Shown: positions 10,406 through 22,139, counted from the stretch's first letter. The stretch is 64,000 nt of DNA from Cricetomys ansorgei (GCA_026225945.1 JAMJFZ010000812.1:17966-81965); one strand, 5' to 3'. Numbers and translations are program-made. Notes: a model not told the origin generated them from the sequence alone.

Positions 10406-12190
10406 AAGTCTGAAACAAAAGCTTTCGACACATTCGGCTTTAAAACGTGTCAGGGGTGGGAGCTGGACCACAGAAAAGGGTGGAGGTTGCTAAAAACGAA
10501 AGGAGCTAGACAGGGGATGCGGAGGAGCAGTCTGGAGAGATGAGATCCAACACCCGCAGCACGCCATTAAGGAAACTGAGGCTGGAAACCAGTCCCCGAA
10601 TCTAGAAAGGGGATTCAGAGTCGCTCCTGGTGTCTCAGACCCTGCGGAGCTGGCTTGTTAAGAAGTTGCTAAGCTTTGCCTTCTCTTCCTGGCTTTTCAG
10701 ACATTGCTCCCCCTTCCTCCCTGCCCCTGCCCCTTCCCAGAGCAAGCACTGCTAGGGAATATCCCACCCACTGAGAACCCTACAAATGTCTCCAATCCTG
10801 CCAACCCCGGTGAGGCCCTCTTTACCACAGGCCCTCGACAAGGGCTCCTTTAGGGACCTGCTGGAGGGAGACAGTTGGCAATCTCTAAACAAGCTATGTG
10901 AAAGTAATAATTAAAAAGAAATCGCCTTAACTGTTGTGATTTCCCTCCAGTGCACCCAAACACTTGTGTGTTCTGGCTTTGGGAAAGGTGGGGCAGTGGC
11001 GGTGCTGGGGGAGGCGACAGAACAAGACGGTCTCATTCTTCTAACCACAGGAGCAGAGGAAGGGCAGGGTTGGCATGGTACCAGTACAGTGTTTACTCGG
11101 GTTCCTCTTTGCGGGATCCAGGGCGCTCAGACGAAAGCAGATGTCTCTGCCACAGCCGAACCAGCCCCCGCCCCATCCTGAGAGCTTTGGGACAGAATGC
11201 TCTGTGCTCCCCACATCCTCAAGAGACCCCCTTCTCTAAGTGACCTACCTTTACCACAGCACAGAACGTTCCCCTCCTTCCCTTCTCCTCACAGCCAAGG
11301 CTGGGGACCAGCAGCTGCTCCTCCTGGCTCTCAGGAGCTCCTCTCAAGGGAAGCAGCCTGTCCTCTGCGTCACCAGGGACCCTTCCCCCTGACAGCACTG
11401 GCATCGCTGTGACCATCAGCATCTGGCCCACAGCTGTTGTGGCCGTAGCCAGACCGTGTTCCCCAGGGCCATGATCCTCTCATTTTATATTTACTTTCCA
11501 AATGGTGCTGGTGCTTCCTGGGAGTCCAGTCAAAGCAAATGGTTTCCATCCTGGTCTTCTGAAGTTTCTCCCAACCTCCTTCCCTCTGCATAGCCCATTA
11601 TTCCTTTGGTGCTTCCTTGAGGAGAAGGAGCCAACCCGGTCAAACCCTCGCTCAGTGGCAGCTCTGTGTCAGCTTTTATTCAGCAGGTCCGGGTGCCCAG
11701 GGATTTGGGCCGGTTTGCATGTGGGCCAGTTCTGGTTGGGGATGAATACAGGCCGTGCCTGCCACGCTCCCCAAAGGGGGCCTTGGACGCTGTCCTCATC
11801 TGCCTCCCACACCCCACCTTGCTAACACTCACCCAGACCCCAGGCCAACTGCCTGGCCTGGGACAGAGAGTCTTTGTAAAAGAGAGCCAATCTCAAGTCT
11901 GTCCTTGCCCAGTTGAGGTTCCCAGCCTTCTCTCCACTAGAAAGCACTGGCACACCAGCCCCCCTTCCATCTTGCTGTTTTTAAAACTCTATTCTCTTTC
12001 TTCTTATGTATCCTTTGAGACAATCGAAGTGTCTGAGATGCCCACGGGAGGCCATCATCTGTCCCTAAATCTGCTATATTTTTCTATCTACAAGGACCTT
12101 GGTGGACATCAGATCCGCTGTTGACCGTTCCAGCTTCGCTCAATAGACCCTTTCTCTTATGGAGAGAGGATGGTGCTGAGCCTGCCGCTC

Positions 12191-12290
12191 GTGCCAGGTG
12201 TGGTGGTCCATTCCTGATATCCCAGTATCAGGGAGGCTGAGCCAAGGGGATTGTGGGTATGATGCCACTGTGAGCTTCAGAAAGAAAAAT
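12191..12290 (+). mobile_element. B1 SINE fragment
   Basis: GCCAGGTGTGGTGGTCCATTC and AGGGAGGCTGAGCCAAGGGG match the 5' half of B1. Confidence 0.6.
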
Positions 12291-12499
12291 GAGCTCGTGT
12301 TCCTCAGCAGAGAGAATAGCGTCTGACTCAAGAGGCAATTATTAAATATTATCCGAGTGAGTGAATGAATGGATGGATAAATAGATAGCTGACTACATAT
12401 ATATATCCTCAGAGAAACAGGGATAAAGAAATCATCACAGATTTTAAGGCACACATGCACAGAAATTGACAGCCTTGGCATCTGTAAGCAGGGATCTGG

Positions 12500-12785
12500 G
12501 AGGCTGGGAAGGTGACTGTCAACAGAATGCTTGCCTAGCAAACAGGGGGGCCGAATTTAATCAGAAGAAATCAAGTTTTAAAGAACTAGGTGTGGCAGCA
12601 CATGCCTGTCATTCCAGAGCTGGTAGGGGCAGGGGCAGGGGCAGGCCTGGGGCTCACTGGCCGGCCAGTCTGGCCTAGTTGGCAAGTTCTAGGGAAGTGA
12701 GACATCCTGTCTCAAAACACAAGGCGGACATTGATTGAGAACAGTAGCAGAGGTTGATCTCTGACCTTCACACATACACACAAGA
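12500..12785 (+). mobile_element. B4-like SINE
   Basis: tRNA-derived head, TGTGGCAGCACATGCCTGTC B1-like core, GGGGCTCACTGGCCGGCCAG and a CTCTGACCTTCACACATACA tail, followed by a GA-rich microsatellite. Confidence 0.75.
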
Positions 12786-12787
12786 AG

Positions 12788-12862
12788 GGGGAGGGAGAGG
12801 GAGACGGAGACGGGGAGGGAGAGGAAGAGAGAGAGACAGAGAGACAGAGAGAGAGAAAGAGG
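12788..12862. repeat. (GGGA)n/(GA)n purine tract
   Basis: All-purine tract with occasional C interruptions, continuing from the B4 tail. Confidence 0.9.
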
Positions 12863-13989
12863 CTTGTTCACTCAAGGATTCACCAAGGGAGACAGATGCA
12901 GACCTTCAGAAGGGAGGCTCCTAAGAAGTACCACCCCACACAGAACTTCTGATGAGCTGTGACACAGGATACACATAGGGGCTCTGACACCCCCCACATA
13001 CTACTTTGGGTATTCATTTTCCCTGTCCCCCCCCATCAGCCAGGCAGACTCTGTCCCAGGAAGGGGCAAGCCTGTGGTACAGGGATCCTGGGTCCTTGGC
13101 TGTCACACCCCTGGTAGCCTGTTTCCTCATGTTAAGGGAGGCTGACAGCAGCGTATTCCAACTGCGATTCTGGTGGACTTGATGATGGTGTCTCTGATCC
13201 CTTCTGGGCTTTCCTAACCTGGAGCAAGCCTTCTTCCTCTTCGGACCACTCTCCACTTACTACGATGATCTGTGGAGGTCTGCGGTGGAACTGCATGCTA
13301 GAGGAAGCTTAGAGCTGGCTTCAGAAGGAACTATTTATCACCTGTTTACACTGCCCTCCTGGTAACATCCCCAGGGCTGTGCTATATGCTTCTCCCTCTC
13401 CAGGGATGCTCTGTACAGAGTCCAGGCTGGCTGAGAGAGGACACCTCAAAATGACACCCGAGCCACACCGCTCAGAAGAGATCTCACCCTCACTGTGCTA
13501 CCTTGGCATCTACTGACTTAGGCTGGCCCGGGCACATAGCCTGTCTCCTCCTGCCATCCCTTTTACAGATGTTGCTATAACCGAACAGTCCCGACTGCAA
13601 GGAAATTCATGCCACAGTGTTATTCCCAGGAAACTGCTTGAAAACAGAGTCGAGAGACGGGACCCGAGAGGAGTTTATAGTGAGACCCTCAGAGTGGGGA
13701 TGCAGCGTGGGGAAGGGACTGGAGAAGCGAGAAGAGGCAGGGCCTGGCATCCGCAGACAGGTCACACGCAGCGTCACCATGGAGTCTCCTAAAGGGAGGT
13801 AGGCAGGACTTAATCCTCCTAGGTCAACTGTCACAGGATGCCAATATCCTGCCTAATGCAGTTAGATGCTCACCTAGAATAAACCAGATGAGCACTAGCT
13901 GGCCCAACTCTGGGGGAAAACAGTAGTCTGTGGTGGCTAGGGAACATGTTCTGTGCTGTCACTAAACTTATTTATTAAGTATTATTATT

Positions 13990-14156
13990 GTGGGTGTGGA
14001 TGGGTGGGTGGGTGTGTCATGGCAGGTGTGGGGAGGTCAGAACTCTGCAAAGTTAGTTCTCTCTTTCCACCTTTGCATGGGCTCCTAGGATTGAACTCGG
14101 GTCCTCAGGCTTTTACAGTAAGCACCTTTGCCCCAGAGCCATCTCAAAGGCCCTGC
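13990..14156 (-). mobile_element. B3/RSINE-like SINE
   Basis: The plus strand shows AGGTCAGAACTCTGCAAAG, GGATTGAACTCGGGTCCTCAG and CAGAGCCATCTCAAAGG, the minus-strand view of a tRNA-derived SINE. Confidence 0.6.
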
Positions 14157-14157
14157 A

Positions 14158-14225
14158 TTTACTACTATTACTCCTCCTCCTACTACTACTACTGATTATT
14201 ATTATTATTATCATTATTATTATTA
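14158..14225. repeat. (TAC)n/(TTA)n trinucleotide repeat
   Basis: TAC/TCC triplets followed by ATT triplets with one interruption. Confidence 0.9.
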
Positions 14226-14689
14226 CCCTTCCTCTTTGGAATTCAATAGCTTACGAAAGGAGCAGTAATATATCATCATGGTAGTAAAGGAAAAGCTTTA
14301 GAAGGACCAGCTACAGTTCCCCCTCTTACGCCAAAGTCCCCTAGCAAGTAGAGGAACTTGTTACCTATTGTATCCGTAAGGTGATGGATGGAATATATAT
14401 GTGTAAATGTTTAAAAAGCATGCTATTTTAAGTGCAAGTCTTTCTAGCAGATTGCAAGCTTCTGGGATGCCAGTCGGAACTGCCTGTCCACCTGTGACTC
14501 TGGCAGCTGGAAAGAGGAGAACGCAGAGCTCTGTGCGCACAGGGGGCACATCTGTATGTGTTTCCTGTGCTTTCCATGTGTAAAACTAATGTAAAAAGAA
14601 ATGTTTCTGGCATGGACTAGGTTAACCAAGCTATCTTTGAGGTCTTTAAGTTGTCTTAAAAGAAATTAAAGAATAATAATCTAAGGGCC

Positions 14690-14990
14690 CGAGAAGGTGC
14701 CTTAGTTGGGAGAGTGTTTGCCACAAGGGCCTGAGTTTGGATTTCCAGCACCCAGGTAAAAAGCTGGACGTGGTGGCGGACACTCGGAATCTCAGCACTG
14801 AGAAGGCAGGGGTAGGTGGACCCCTGGCACTCGCAGGCCATCCAGCCTCGACAAACCAGACATCCCAAGTTCAGTGAGACTGTCTCAAAATGCCAAGTGG
14901 AGAAGTACTTAGGAAGACAAGAGGTTGCCTTCTGGCCTGCACAGGTGCACACACACACACACACTAACACACACATGCACATATGCACAT
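14690..14990 (+). mobile_element. B4-like SINE
   Basis: Head GGGCCCGAGAAGGTGCCTTAG, B1-like core GCTGGACGTGGTGGCGGAC, TGGCACTCGCAGGCCATCCAG, GTTCAGTGAGACTGTCTC, and a terminal (CA)n. Confidence 0.8.
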
Positions 14991-15633
14991 GCAACTATAC
15001 TTCTAGAAGAGGCTGATGTACTAGCAAGGACTCGCTCCATGATGTCACACATTAAGTCCAGTGATGCCCATGAGGGTGGATACAGCCTCAATTTCTGCAG
15101 CCAGAGAGGACACAAAAGAATCAGGAGTGGGAAGTTCTGTTCAAACAAAGAAGAACCAGAATGGATTCCATCCAGATCTTTCCTGTTTTTACCAGGAAGG
15201 TTGGAAAGGATTTTTCTGAGATGAGCTGAATGAACCGGATCCTGTTCTTTCCACAGGGAAACTTGTGTATCCTGTAGCTTTTTTTAGAACCCATAAAAGA
15301 TGGTGAGCTTGGCTCTGCCTCACGTGCCACAATTCTTCCTCACTCAGCAAATATCAACAGGAAGGGGATCCTGTCAGTGATAACGAAGAAAACGGGCTCA
15401 GCAGAGCCTTAGGCTGTCTGTCCCGACACAACTGGAGATAAGGCACAGTCTTGGGGACTGTCTGCAGGACCGTGGCTCTGAAAGCATGGAGAAGATACCA
15501 CCAGCCGGGTAAATTGATTCTTTCTGAGACAGCACTGTCTTTGTCGTGATTCCTATTAGTCTGCAGATTAAGCTTCCAAGCACAAAATCATTTACTTGTT
15601 TGATACTTGATAAAACAAACTTAACTGTGCAAG

Positions 15634-15639
<6 letters not shown>

Positions 15640-15664
<25 letters not shown>

Positions 15665-15665
15665 A
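15640..15665. repeat. (CA)n microsatellite
   Basis: About 12 uninterrupted CA units. Confidence 0.92.
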
Positions 15666-16343
15666 ATACACGGCAGAGGCGAGCTACTTTCAGAATTGCA
15701 AAGGAAAGAAGGTGGTCCCTCATGTAGGAGACCAGGAGCGAATTGTGCCAGCTGGATAGGAATCACCATCCCCACAGAGTTCAGAGAAATCGATGGCAGG
15801 ATGAACAAGGAACAGAGAAGCCAGGACCTGGATCCTCCTTGGGGTTGTAGGTGGCTGAACCAGCAATGGGTCTAGTTGGAACAGCCTTGGACAATATGTT
15901 GGGGAAGTTTGGATTAGCAACCAAAGAGGTCACTATTTCAGCAACAGAGTAAGTAATGACGTTATTGAACATCCATAGAATGAAAAATTATCCATCGTTC
16001 CCAGCTGCTATAAATACAAAAATGATGGACAAATAACAAGGGACAGTGAGAAGAAGGATAGATATTCCCTCAGAGAAAAATACTGCTAATTAACAAGGAG
16101 TAGGAAAACAGAAAGCCTGGGGAAGCAAGCATCATATCAATAATTGTGAGAATTCTCTGTAGCTCCTCAGATTAACAGGTAAGATTATAAGCAGGTCAGA
16201 GTATCTTCCCCTGCATGTGTTCATTACAAACTGGAAAATGGCATCTCTACAGAAGGGAAACCTAGCAGTCGGGCTTCCCTGCTGACACAGGCAGTCCTGC
16301 CCTCGGTTCCACGTGCTGAGAAGTTACCACACTGTCTGTGGTG

Positions 16344-16680
16344 TGTTGCAGAAGTTTATTTTTAGTTATGTTTAAAATGGTTGTTTAGTGCATTGTTGGG
16401 GGAAGGGCTGCCTAGGCCTTTGGCATTTTATATTATCTGCAGGTGTTGGCTTTGTGTAAAAGATGTTTGATTCCTCATGATCTGCATTTGCTCTCAGTAG
16501 AACACCTGAGGAGCTTCTGTGTTGATAAAAACCCCTGTGTTCAGAGGATTGGGGTTCCACTGTCCAGGATGGTGCTTGCCATGGCAGCTGGTTTCCTCTA
16601 CTAAGATCTGGCAGGGTTTGCACCTAAGAAAATGTCTCCTTGTCTTTATTGCTGAGCTACACCGTAGGTGTACAGCTACG
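16344..16680 (+). mobile_element. Solo LTR, ERV2-like, copy 1
   Basis: About 337 bp beginning TGTTGCAGAAG and ending in a diverged terminus (CG where CA is expected). It is flanked by a perfect 6-bp direct repeat GTGGTG at 16338-16343 and 16681-16686. It shares most of its length, including the start (AGAAGTTTATTTTTAGTT) and AGTAGAACACCTGAGGAG, with the element at 18422-18751. Six-base target duplications are typical of the ERV2 class. No internal retroviral genes are present, so this is a solo LTR left by LTR-LTR recombination. Confidence 0.75.
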
Positions 16681-17079
16681 GTGGTGTTCTTATTCCTGAC
16701 ATGTCATCACCATCTAATGATGAGAAAACACCAGCAAAACCCAAAGTGAGATCCAGGCTCTGAGGCACTGGTTTAAATGTCACATGTGTCAACATCATGG
16801 TAGGCTCCACTGGTTAAAGTAAAGGAAGACCGCAGCAGTACACGAGTTAGATCCCAGTGTGTCCTGAGCCGTCTTCCAGAAAACACAGTAGTGTAGGTGA
16901 TTTGGAGCGTAAGTGAGGTCTAGGGAAAAACACAGCACCGCACGGAGGTTAATGACCCGGTCTAACAGAGTTAGGCTGCTTCTTCTCTTTTGGGTTTGGG
17001 CTAAGCTTTAAACTGGATAAAGGAAGGTGGGTGGGCTGGAGTCTCTGCAATTTTGTTGTTACTGCTGTTTATTGTTTTG

Positions 17080-17200
17080 TGTGTTTAGGACAGGTTCTTT
17101 TTCTGAAATCTAAGTTGCCCTGTAAATTACTATATAGCCCAGACTGACCTTCAACTTGCTTCATCCTTAGCATCTTGAGTGCTAGAATTGCATGCCTAGT
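17080..17200 (-). mobile_element. B1 SINE, diverged
   Basis: The plus strand shows ACAGGTTCTTTTTCTG, TATATAGCCCAGACTGACC and TTGAGTGCTAGAATTGCATG, the reverse of a degenerate B1. Confidence 0.55.
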
Positions 17201-17244
17201 TCTCTGTGTTTATCTTTCTTCATTCAGTTTTGAGTGTATTTGTG

Positions 17245-17276
17245 GATGTGCATGTTTATGAGGGGATACATGATCA

Positions 17277-17323
<47 letters not shown>

Positions 17324-17575
17324 TAGAGGTTGGCCTGGAGGTTGGGTCTCTTCCTCTATTGTCCTTCACTTTATGTTTCGACACAGGGTCTCTCACTCCA
17401 CCCGGAGCAAACTGACCTGGGTTGACTGTGTGGCTATCCAGCTCCAGGGACCCTCCCATGTCTGATTGGTTCCGTCCACAAAACCAGCCTTGTAACTGGG
17501 AGCTGAGGACCTGAACTCATGTCATCGGCTTGTGTGGTAAGACTTTAGTGACCAAGCCATCTCCTTAGCTCTCTG
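17245..17575 (-). mobile_element. B4-like SINE with (TG)n tail
   Basis: Read on minus: tRNA head near 17575, core with a GAGACCCTGTGTCGAAACA complement, ending in a (CA)n that appears as (TG)n at 17280-17320. Confidence 0.7.
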
Positions 17576-17863
17576 TGTTCTTCTTGATGCTATTTTGTAA
17601 GTCTAATATTATTACAAAACAAAGAGTCAGGAGGAACAAAGCCAAGCTTTAGCGCATTTGGACTGGGCTAGGATATGCTCCTTTCCCAGAAGAGACCTGA
17701 GGGAAGCTTCTGATGGAGTATGGGAAATGGCAGCATGTAGACAACTACCAATCTTACCTTCTGGCCATCTGGGAATAATACTGGCAAGGCAAACTGGGAG
17801 TAGAGTCTCCAAGGGCTGCGCCTTCTTGTCTCCATTCTCAAGGTCAGGGCAATGGCAGCCTCG

Positions 17864-18256
17864 GTGCTGGTTAGTTTTATGGCAGCTTGACATAAGCTAG
17901 ACTCATTTTGGGAAAGGGAACCTCAACTGAGAAAATTCCCAGGCTGACTTGTGGGGCATCTTTCTGATTGAAGTGTCATCTGGGAGGGCCCAGCTCACTG
18001 AGGGTGGTGCCACTCCTGGGGAGGTGGCCTCGGGAGCTCTAAGAAAGCAGACTAAGCAAGCCAAGAAGAGCAAGCCCAGGAAATAACACTCCTCTGAGGT
18101 CTCTACATCAGCTCCCACCTCAGGTTCCTGCCCTGCTTGAGTGCCTGCCCTGACTTCCCTGGACAATGAACTGTTCACCTGGAAGTGTCAGATGAAGCCT
18201 TTCCTCCCTCGGTTCCTTTTAGTCAGTATTATCACAGCGATGGAAATGCTAAGACG
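17864..18256 (+). mobile_element. MaLR-like LTR
   Basis: About 390 bp with TTTTATGGCAGCTTGACATAAG, GGGAGGGCCCAGCTCACTGAG, TCAGGTTCCTGCCCTGC and ATCACAGCGATGGAAATGC, all landmarks of a common rodent LTR repeat family. Confidence 0.7.
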
Positions 18257-18421
18257 ATCTCTAACAGTGGAGAGGACTTGATGCACAGCATGCCGAGAAG
18301 AGATAGCAAGGGGACCTGGGAGAGCTGTGGTACCCTGCTTGGGGAGACTGCTCAAAGAAAGAGGAGGAAAGGAGACAGCTGAAGGTGAGGGAAAGGACCA
18401 GAAAGCTGGAGCCCTGGGGGT

Positions 18422-18751
18422 TGTAGAAGTTTATTTTTAGTTGTGTTTAAAATAATTATTTTATGCACTGTTGAATGAGGGGCTCCCTAGGTCTTGGTGT
18501 TTTCTGTTGTTGGCAGGTGTTGGATGGATGTGGGGGTTGCTTGAATGCTTATGATCTGCACGTGCTATCAGTAGAACACCTGAGGAGTTCTGAATCAATA
18601 AAAACACCTGAGCTCAGACACTCAGTGTTCCACTGTTGAGTATGGTGCTGGCCATGATGGTGGTTCCATCTGCTGAGGTCTGCAAGGTTTGCACCGATGA
18701 CTATGCCTCTGTGTCTTCTATCCTGAGCTACCACAGCAGCGTACTACTACA
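18422..18751 (+). mobile_element. Solo LTR, ERV2-like, copy 2
   Basis: 330 bp beginning TGTAGAAGTT and ending ACTACTACA, flanked by the perfect 6-bp duplication GGGGGT at 18416-18421 and 18752-18757. An AATAAA near 18597 sets the plus orientation. It is homologous along its length to 16344-16680, but the different target duplications show two separate insertions. Internal genes are absent. Confidence 0.82.
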
Positions 18752-18983
18752 GGGGGTCACAGAGGAAAGACATAAGTCTTAGAGGCTAGCCATTTTTTTC
18801 AATAAGCATCCCCAGAGTTTTAAAACCTAAACAGACATAATCAAAGAATCCTGATTAGTTTTGTGAAAAAGAAGTCATGTCTGTAAGAATCAATATTTAG
18901 TCAAACCTTTTCTTTTTCAATCCTTTAAGAACAAAAGAGAGGAAACAAAATGCAGATGCTCCTGTGCCTATTATCCTCTAGCT

Positions 18984-19196
18984 CAGCGGCTCTCAACCTT
19001 CCTAACACTTTAATACCGTTTCTCATGTTGTGGTGACCTCCACCCATGAAATTATTTTCATTGCTAGTTCATGAATTTAATTTTGCTACTGTTATGAATC
19101 ATAGTGTAAATGTCAGATATGAAGGTGGTCTTAGGTGACCCCAGTAAAAGGGTCATTTGACCAACAAAGGGGTTGCAACCCACGGGTTGAGAACTG
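18984..19196 (+). mobile_element. URR1-type non-autonomous hAT DNA transposon
   Basis: Terminal inverted repeats CGGCTCTCAACCTTCC and its near complement GGGTTGAGAACTG. Between them lie the family landmarks TCATGTTGTGGTGACC, TTTTGCTACTGTTATGAATC and GGTCTTAGGTGACC. It is ancient and diverged, with no clear 8-bp target duplication. It lies about 280 bp from exon 5. Confidence 0.85.
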
Positions 19197-19361
19197 ATAG
19201 TTTAGGTAAATAGAAGTAATTCTTATTTCTGCTCCTAGTGACCACTTCTTGCAAGATATTGAAATATCTGTGGAGAGAAAAGTAATTCTATACACCTGTG
19301 TGAACGGAGATGTAAAGCTTTTATGTTCCAAACATGGTTTTTCATTTGGAAACCTTGGCTA

Positions 19362-19619
<258 letters not shown>

Positions 19620-19724
19620 CTAAAATCAAAAGAAACACAGAATGCGGCTCACCGCTTAATTCTGAGGAAATTTGTCGCAGGGGACTTCGGCTTGAGTTTC
19701 TCTTGTGTAGACAATTTTGTTTGT

Positions 19725-20035
19725 TTCAAGAGGTTTCTTCCTTTATTCTCACATAACATCATATGTATATGTGACATATTTCGATTGTATTCATCCCATT
19801 ATCCTCTCGTATTTCCCACCCACTCCTTCTGAACCCCTTCTCGCTAACAAGTCCTCTGTCAGCTTCCATGTCTGTTTTAAATGATCCATTGCATTAGCGG
19901 CCCTCACATAAGCATTGGTGGGGGCGTTCCTGGATTGTGGGTGACTAACAGTGGCTACACCACCGAAGAAACACAGCTCCTCTCCCTTCTCCCCCAGCAG
20001 CCATTGACTGGCAACAGCTCCTCAGCTAGAGCTGA
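19725..20035 (-). mobile_element. LINE-1 3' UTR fragment (Lx-type)
   Basis: The plus strand carries the antisense of rodent L1 3' UTR: ATTCATCCCATTATCCTCTC, AACAAGTCCTCTGTCAGC, AACAGTGGCTACACCACCG and CCCCCAGCAGCCATTGACTG. Confidence 0.75.
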
Positions 20036-20039
20036 GTGT

Positions 20040-20135
20040 TTTCTTTCCTTTCGTCCTTCCTTCCTTCCTTTGTCTCTCCTCCCTCCCCCTCTCCTCCTTC
20101 TCTCCCTTCCTTCCTCTCAATATTTCTCTCTTTCT
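20040..20135. repeat. (CTTC)n/(TCTC)n pyrimidine tract
   Basis: Polypyrimidine run following the LINE-1 fragment and preceding a minus-strand SINE; probably its expanded tail. Confidence 0.85.
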
Positions 20136-20330
20136 GTCTTTTTCGTGTACCCCAAACTGACTTCACACTCTGTAGCTGACAGTTACCTTGAACCATTGAT
20201 CCTCCTGCCTCTGTTTCCAGAATGCCGGAATATACTATCACATCCAGTTCATGTGGATGTTAGGAATTACACTCAGGGTGTCATGCATGCTAGGCAAACA
20301 CTCTGCTGACTGAGTGACAAGCCCAGCCCT
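20135..20330 (-). mobile_element. ID_B1-type SINE
   Basis: The plus strand shows GATCCTCCTGCCTCTGTTTC (B1 part, antisense) and GCATGCTAGGCAAACACTC then GAGTGACAAGCCCAGCCC (ID head, antisense). Confidence 0.7.
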
Positions 20331-20661
20331 GTGCAGATACTCTTTAAAAAGTGCTGTTTTAAATAATGAGATTTACACAAGCATACACAACACATACTAT
20401 TATTTTCTTTCTCTGAAAACTCTTCAAAGACTCTAAATAAAGCATGCTCAGACAAGTGCCCCAGCCCAGAGCCCAGAGCATATCTGGCTGCATATGACAT
20501 TCTATTATTTGATATTTTTTTGATAACCTGAAGAGCCACATCTGTGATGTTTTAGATCCTTTTTTAAAAAAAAAAAAGATTTATTTAGTCTTATTTCATG
20601 TGATGAGTATTTTGCCTGCATGTATACATGTGTACTGCATGTGTGCCTGGTGCCTGCAGAG

Positions 20662-20677
20662 GCCAGAAGAGGGCATC
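20662..20677 (-). promoter_or_regulatory. B3-borne CTCF-like motif
   Basis: GCCAGAAGAGGGCATC is the CTCF-like core that rodent B2/B3 SINEs carry and have spread. Present but diverged; binding is not demonstrated. Confidence 0.3.
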
Positions 20678-20756
20678 AGATCCCCTGGAAACTGGAGTCA
20701 CAGACAGTTGTAAGCCGCCATGTGGAGGCTGGGAATGAAACCCAGGTCCTCTGGAG

Positions 20757-21320
20757 GGACTAAGAGTCAGACAGATTCCCTGAAAGGCAGACAGACAAGG
20801 GAGGGACTATGGAGAGGTGATAAAGGTGGTAAATTTCCAAGATGGCTGTCTTCTTCCTCACCCTCGTGACCAGATACAAAAGCCTGGCAGCTTAAAACAA
20901 AGCTTAAAACAAACAGCTTAGGGCTCTTTCTTCCACTGGCAGGCCTCAGGATGGAGTGGCTCAACAAGTTCAAGGCCTGGCAGGACACCTTACACAACAG
21001 TTGGGCCAATCAGCCACCCTATCTTTCTTCACACTAACCAACTCTAAACTAGAAAAGATAAAAACCCCAGCCCTAGAGAAGAGCCTGGGCTTCCTGTTTC
21101 TGAGGCCCCCTGTGCCATGCAGAGGTCTTTTCCTGTGTGTGGTGGCTGGCTTGTCAGTCACATTTCACTCCCAATGAACGCCCTCCTCCAGTCACCGGTT
21201 CTGCCTCTTCCTGTCTGCTGTGCTCGAGATTTCCCACACTACCTTTCACCTTCGAGTTTTTTGTTTTTTTTTTCCGCCCTTTAATTCTCTAACTGGAGAC
21301 CCCGTGACTAATATTCTGTA
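20757..21320 (+). mobile_element. Insertion of about 564 bp inside a B3 SINE, possibly an LTR
   Basis: Unique-looking sequence interrupting a B3 element, with GGAG present at both junctions (20753-20756 and 21321-21324), consistent with a 4-bp target duplication. It contains a CCAATCA box (21005), a GATAAAAACCCC TATA-like segment (21057) and an AATGAA. These suggest a retroviral-type LTR in plus orientation. The usual TG...CA ends are not evident, so class is uncertain. Confidence 0.45.
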
Positions 21321-22139
21321 GGAGATGCAAGTGCTCTTAGCCGCTGAGCCAGCTCTCCAGCCCCTTTACATATTAATTTTGTTTTTGCAAACTAGATTTT
21401 TTTTTTCATTCCGGTAACTCTAATACTCATGATGAAAATAATTGCCAACCATTTGGGTCACTTAGGAACCACTTAATCTTAATTTACCCCATGGACCGTA
21501 TGACATAATTTCATAAATCTCTGATAAATTAAAGTCATATGAAAGGACCAAGTCGTACAATAATTTCCATGAATGTGACGTGTAGCTGCATTCTGGTTAT
21601 TTAGGCCTGTGATCAATTCTGTGATTGACATTAAAGCAACACAGAGCTGGCAGGGAAAAGGGAAAATTATTTCTAAAATAAGTTTTTCAAATGGAAATAT
21701 CTGCTACCGCAGCTCATACTAGTTCATCCAGTGTCAATCACCGTCCTGTCACGGAGAGGTCAAATAATTCGATGCCACTGTTCCAAAGAATAGTTCTTAT
21801 TGGCATGTCTTGGAAGACATTTTTCTTTTTAACGGGTCACTCTGTTAGCCGTTGCCCTGACATACTAATTTGTTTGTGTCTCAGCAAGATGGCCACCACA
21901 CTGTGTGTGTGCTGCCACAGACAGGGTGCTGACAAGGCAGGAACTTCCCAAGTTCAGTTTAGTTGCTAACAGCTGCCTATTAGCTAGCTAGAGAGACAAC
22001 AGTGCTCCTGGTGAACCTGCTGTGTGGGTGGAGCTGTCCTGGGAAGGACACCTGGGAAGGACATCCCTTTCTTTCCAGTCATCCTCCAAGTCAAAGGGTT
22101 TCCATTTGGATCTGGGACAATGCTTCAAAGACGGAATCA

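Larger units (their letters stand above)
20575..21364 (-). mobile_element. B3 SINE split by an insertion
   Basis: The B3 tail and body lie at 20575-20756 (GCCAGAAGAGGGCATCAG, GGAAACTGGAGTCACAGAC, CCCAGGTCCTCTGGAG). The rest of its head lies at 21321-21364 (GCAAGTGCTCTTAGCCGC, GAGCCAGCTCTCCAGCCCC). The two parts join correctly once about 564 bp is removed. Confidence 0.7.

Noticed and set aside
11666..12124. 152-codon plus-strand frame in intron 5
   Set aside because: No recognisable domain, no splice or promoter evidence, ordinary GC-rich intron composition. Length is within chance for a 64-kb window.
12140..12541. 133-codon minus-strand frame
   Set aside because: Spans a B1 fragment and simple sequence; low-complexity peptide.
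16344..18751. A provirus with the two LTRs as its ends
   Set aside because: The 6-bp target duplications differ between the two LTRs and each LTR is flanked on both sides by its own copy. The sequence between them holds SINEs and an unrelated LTR, with no retroviral coding region.
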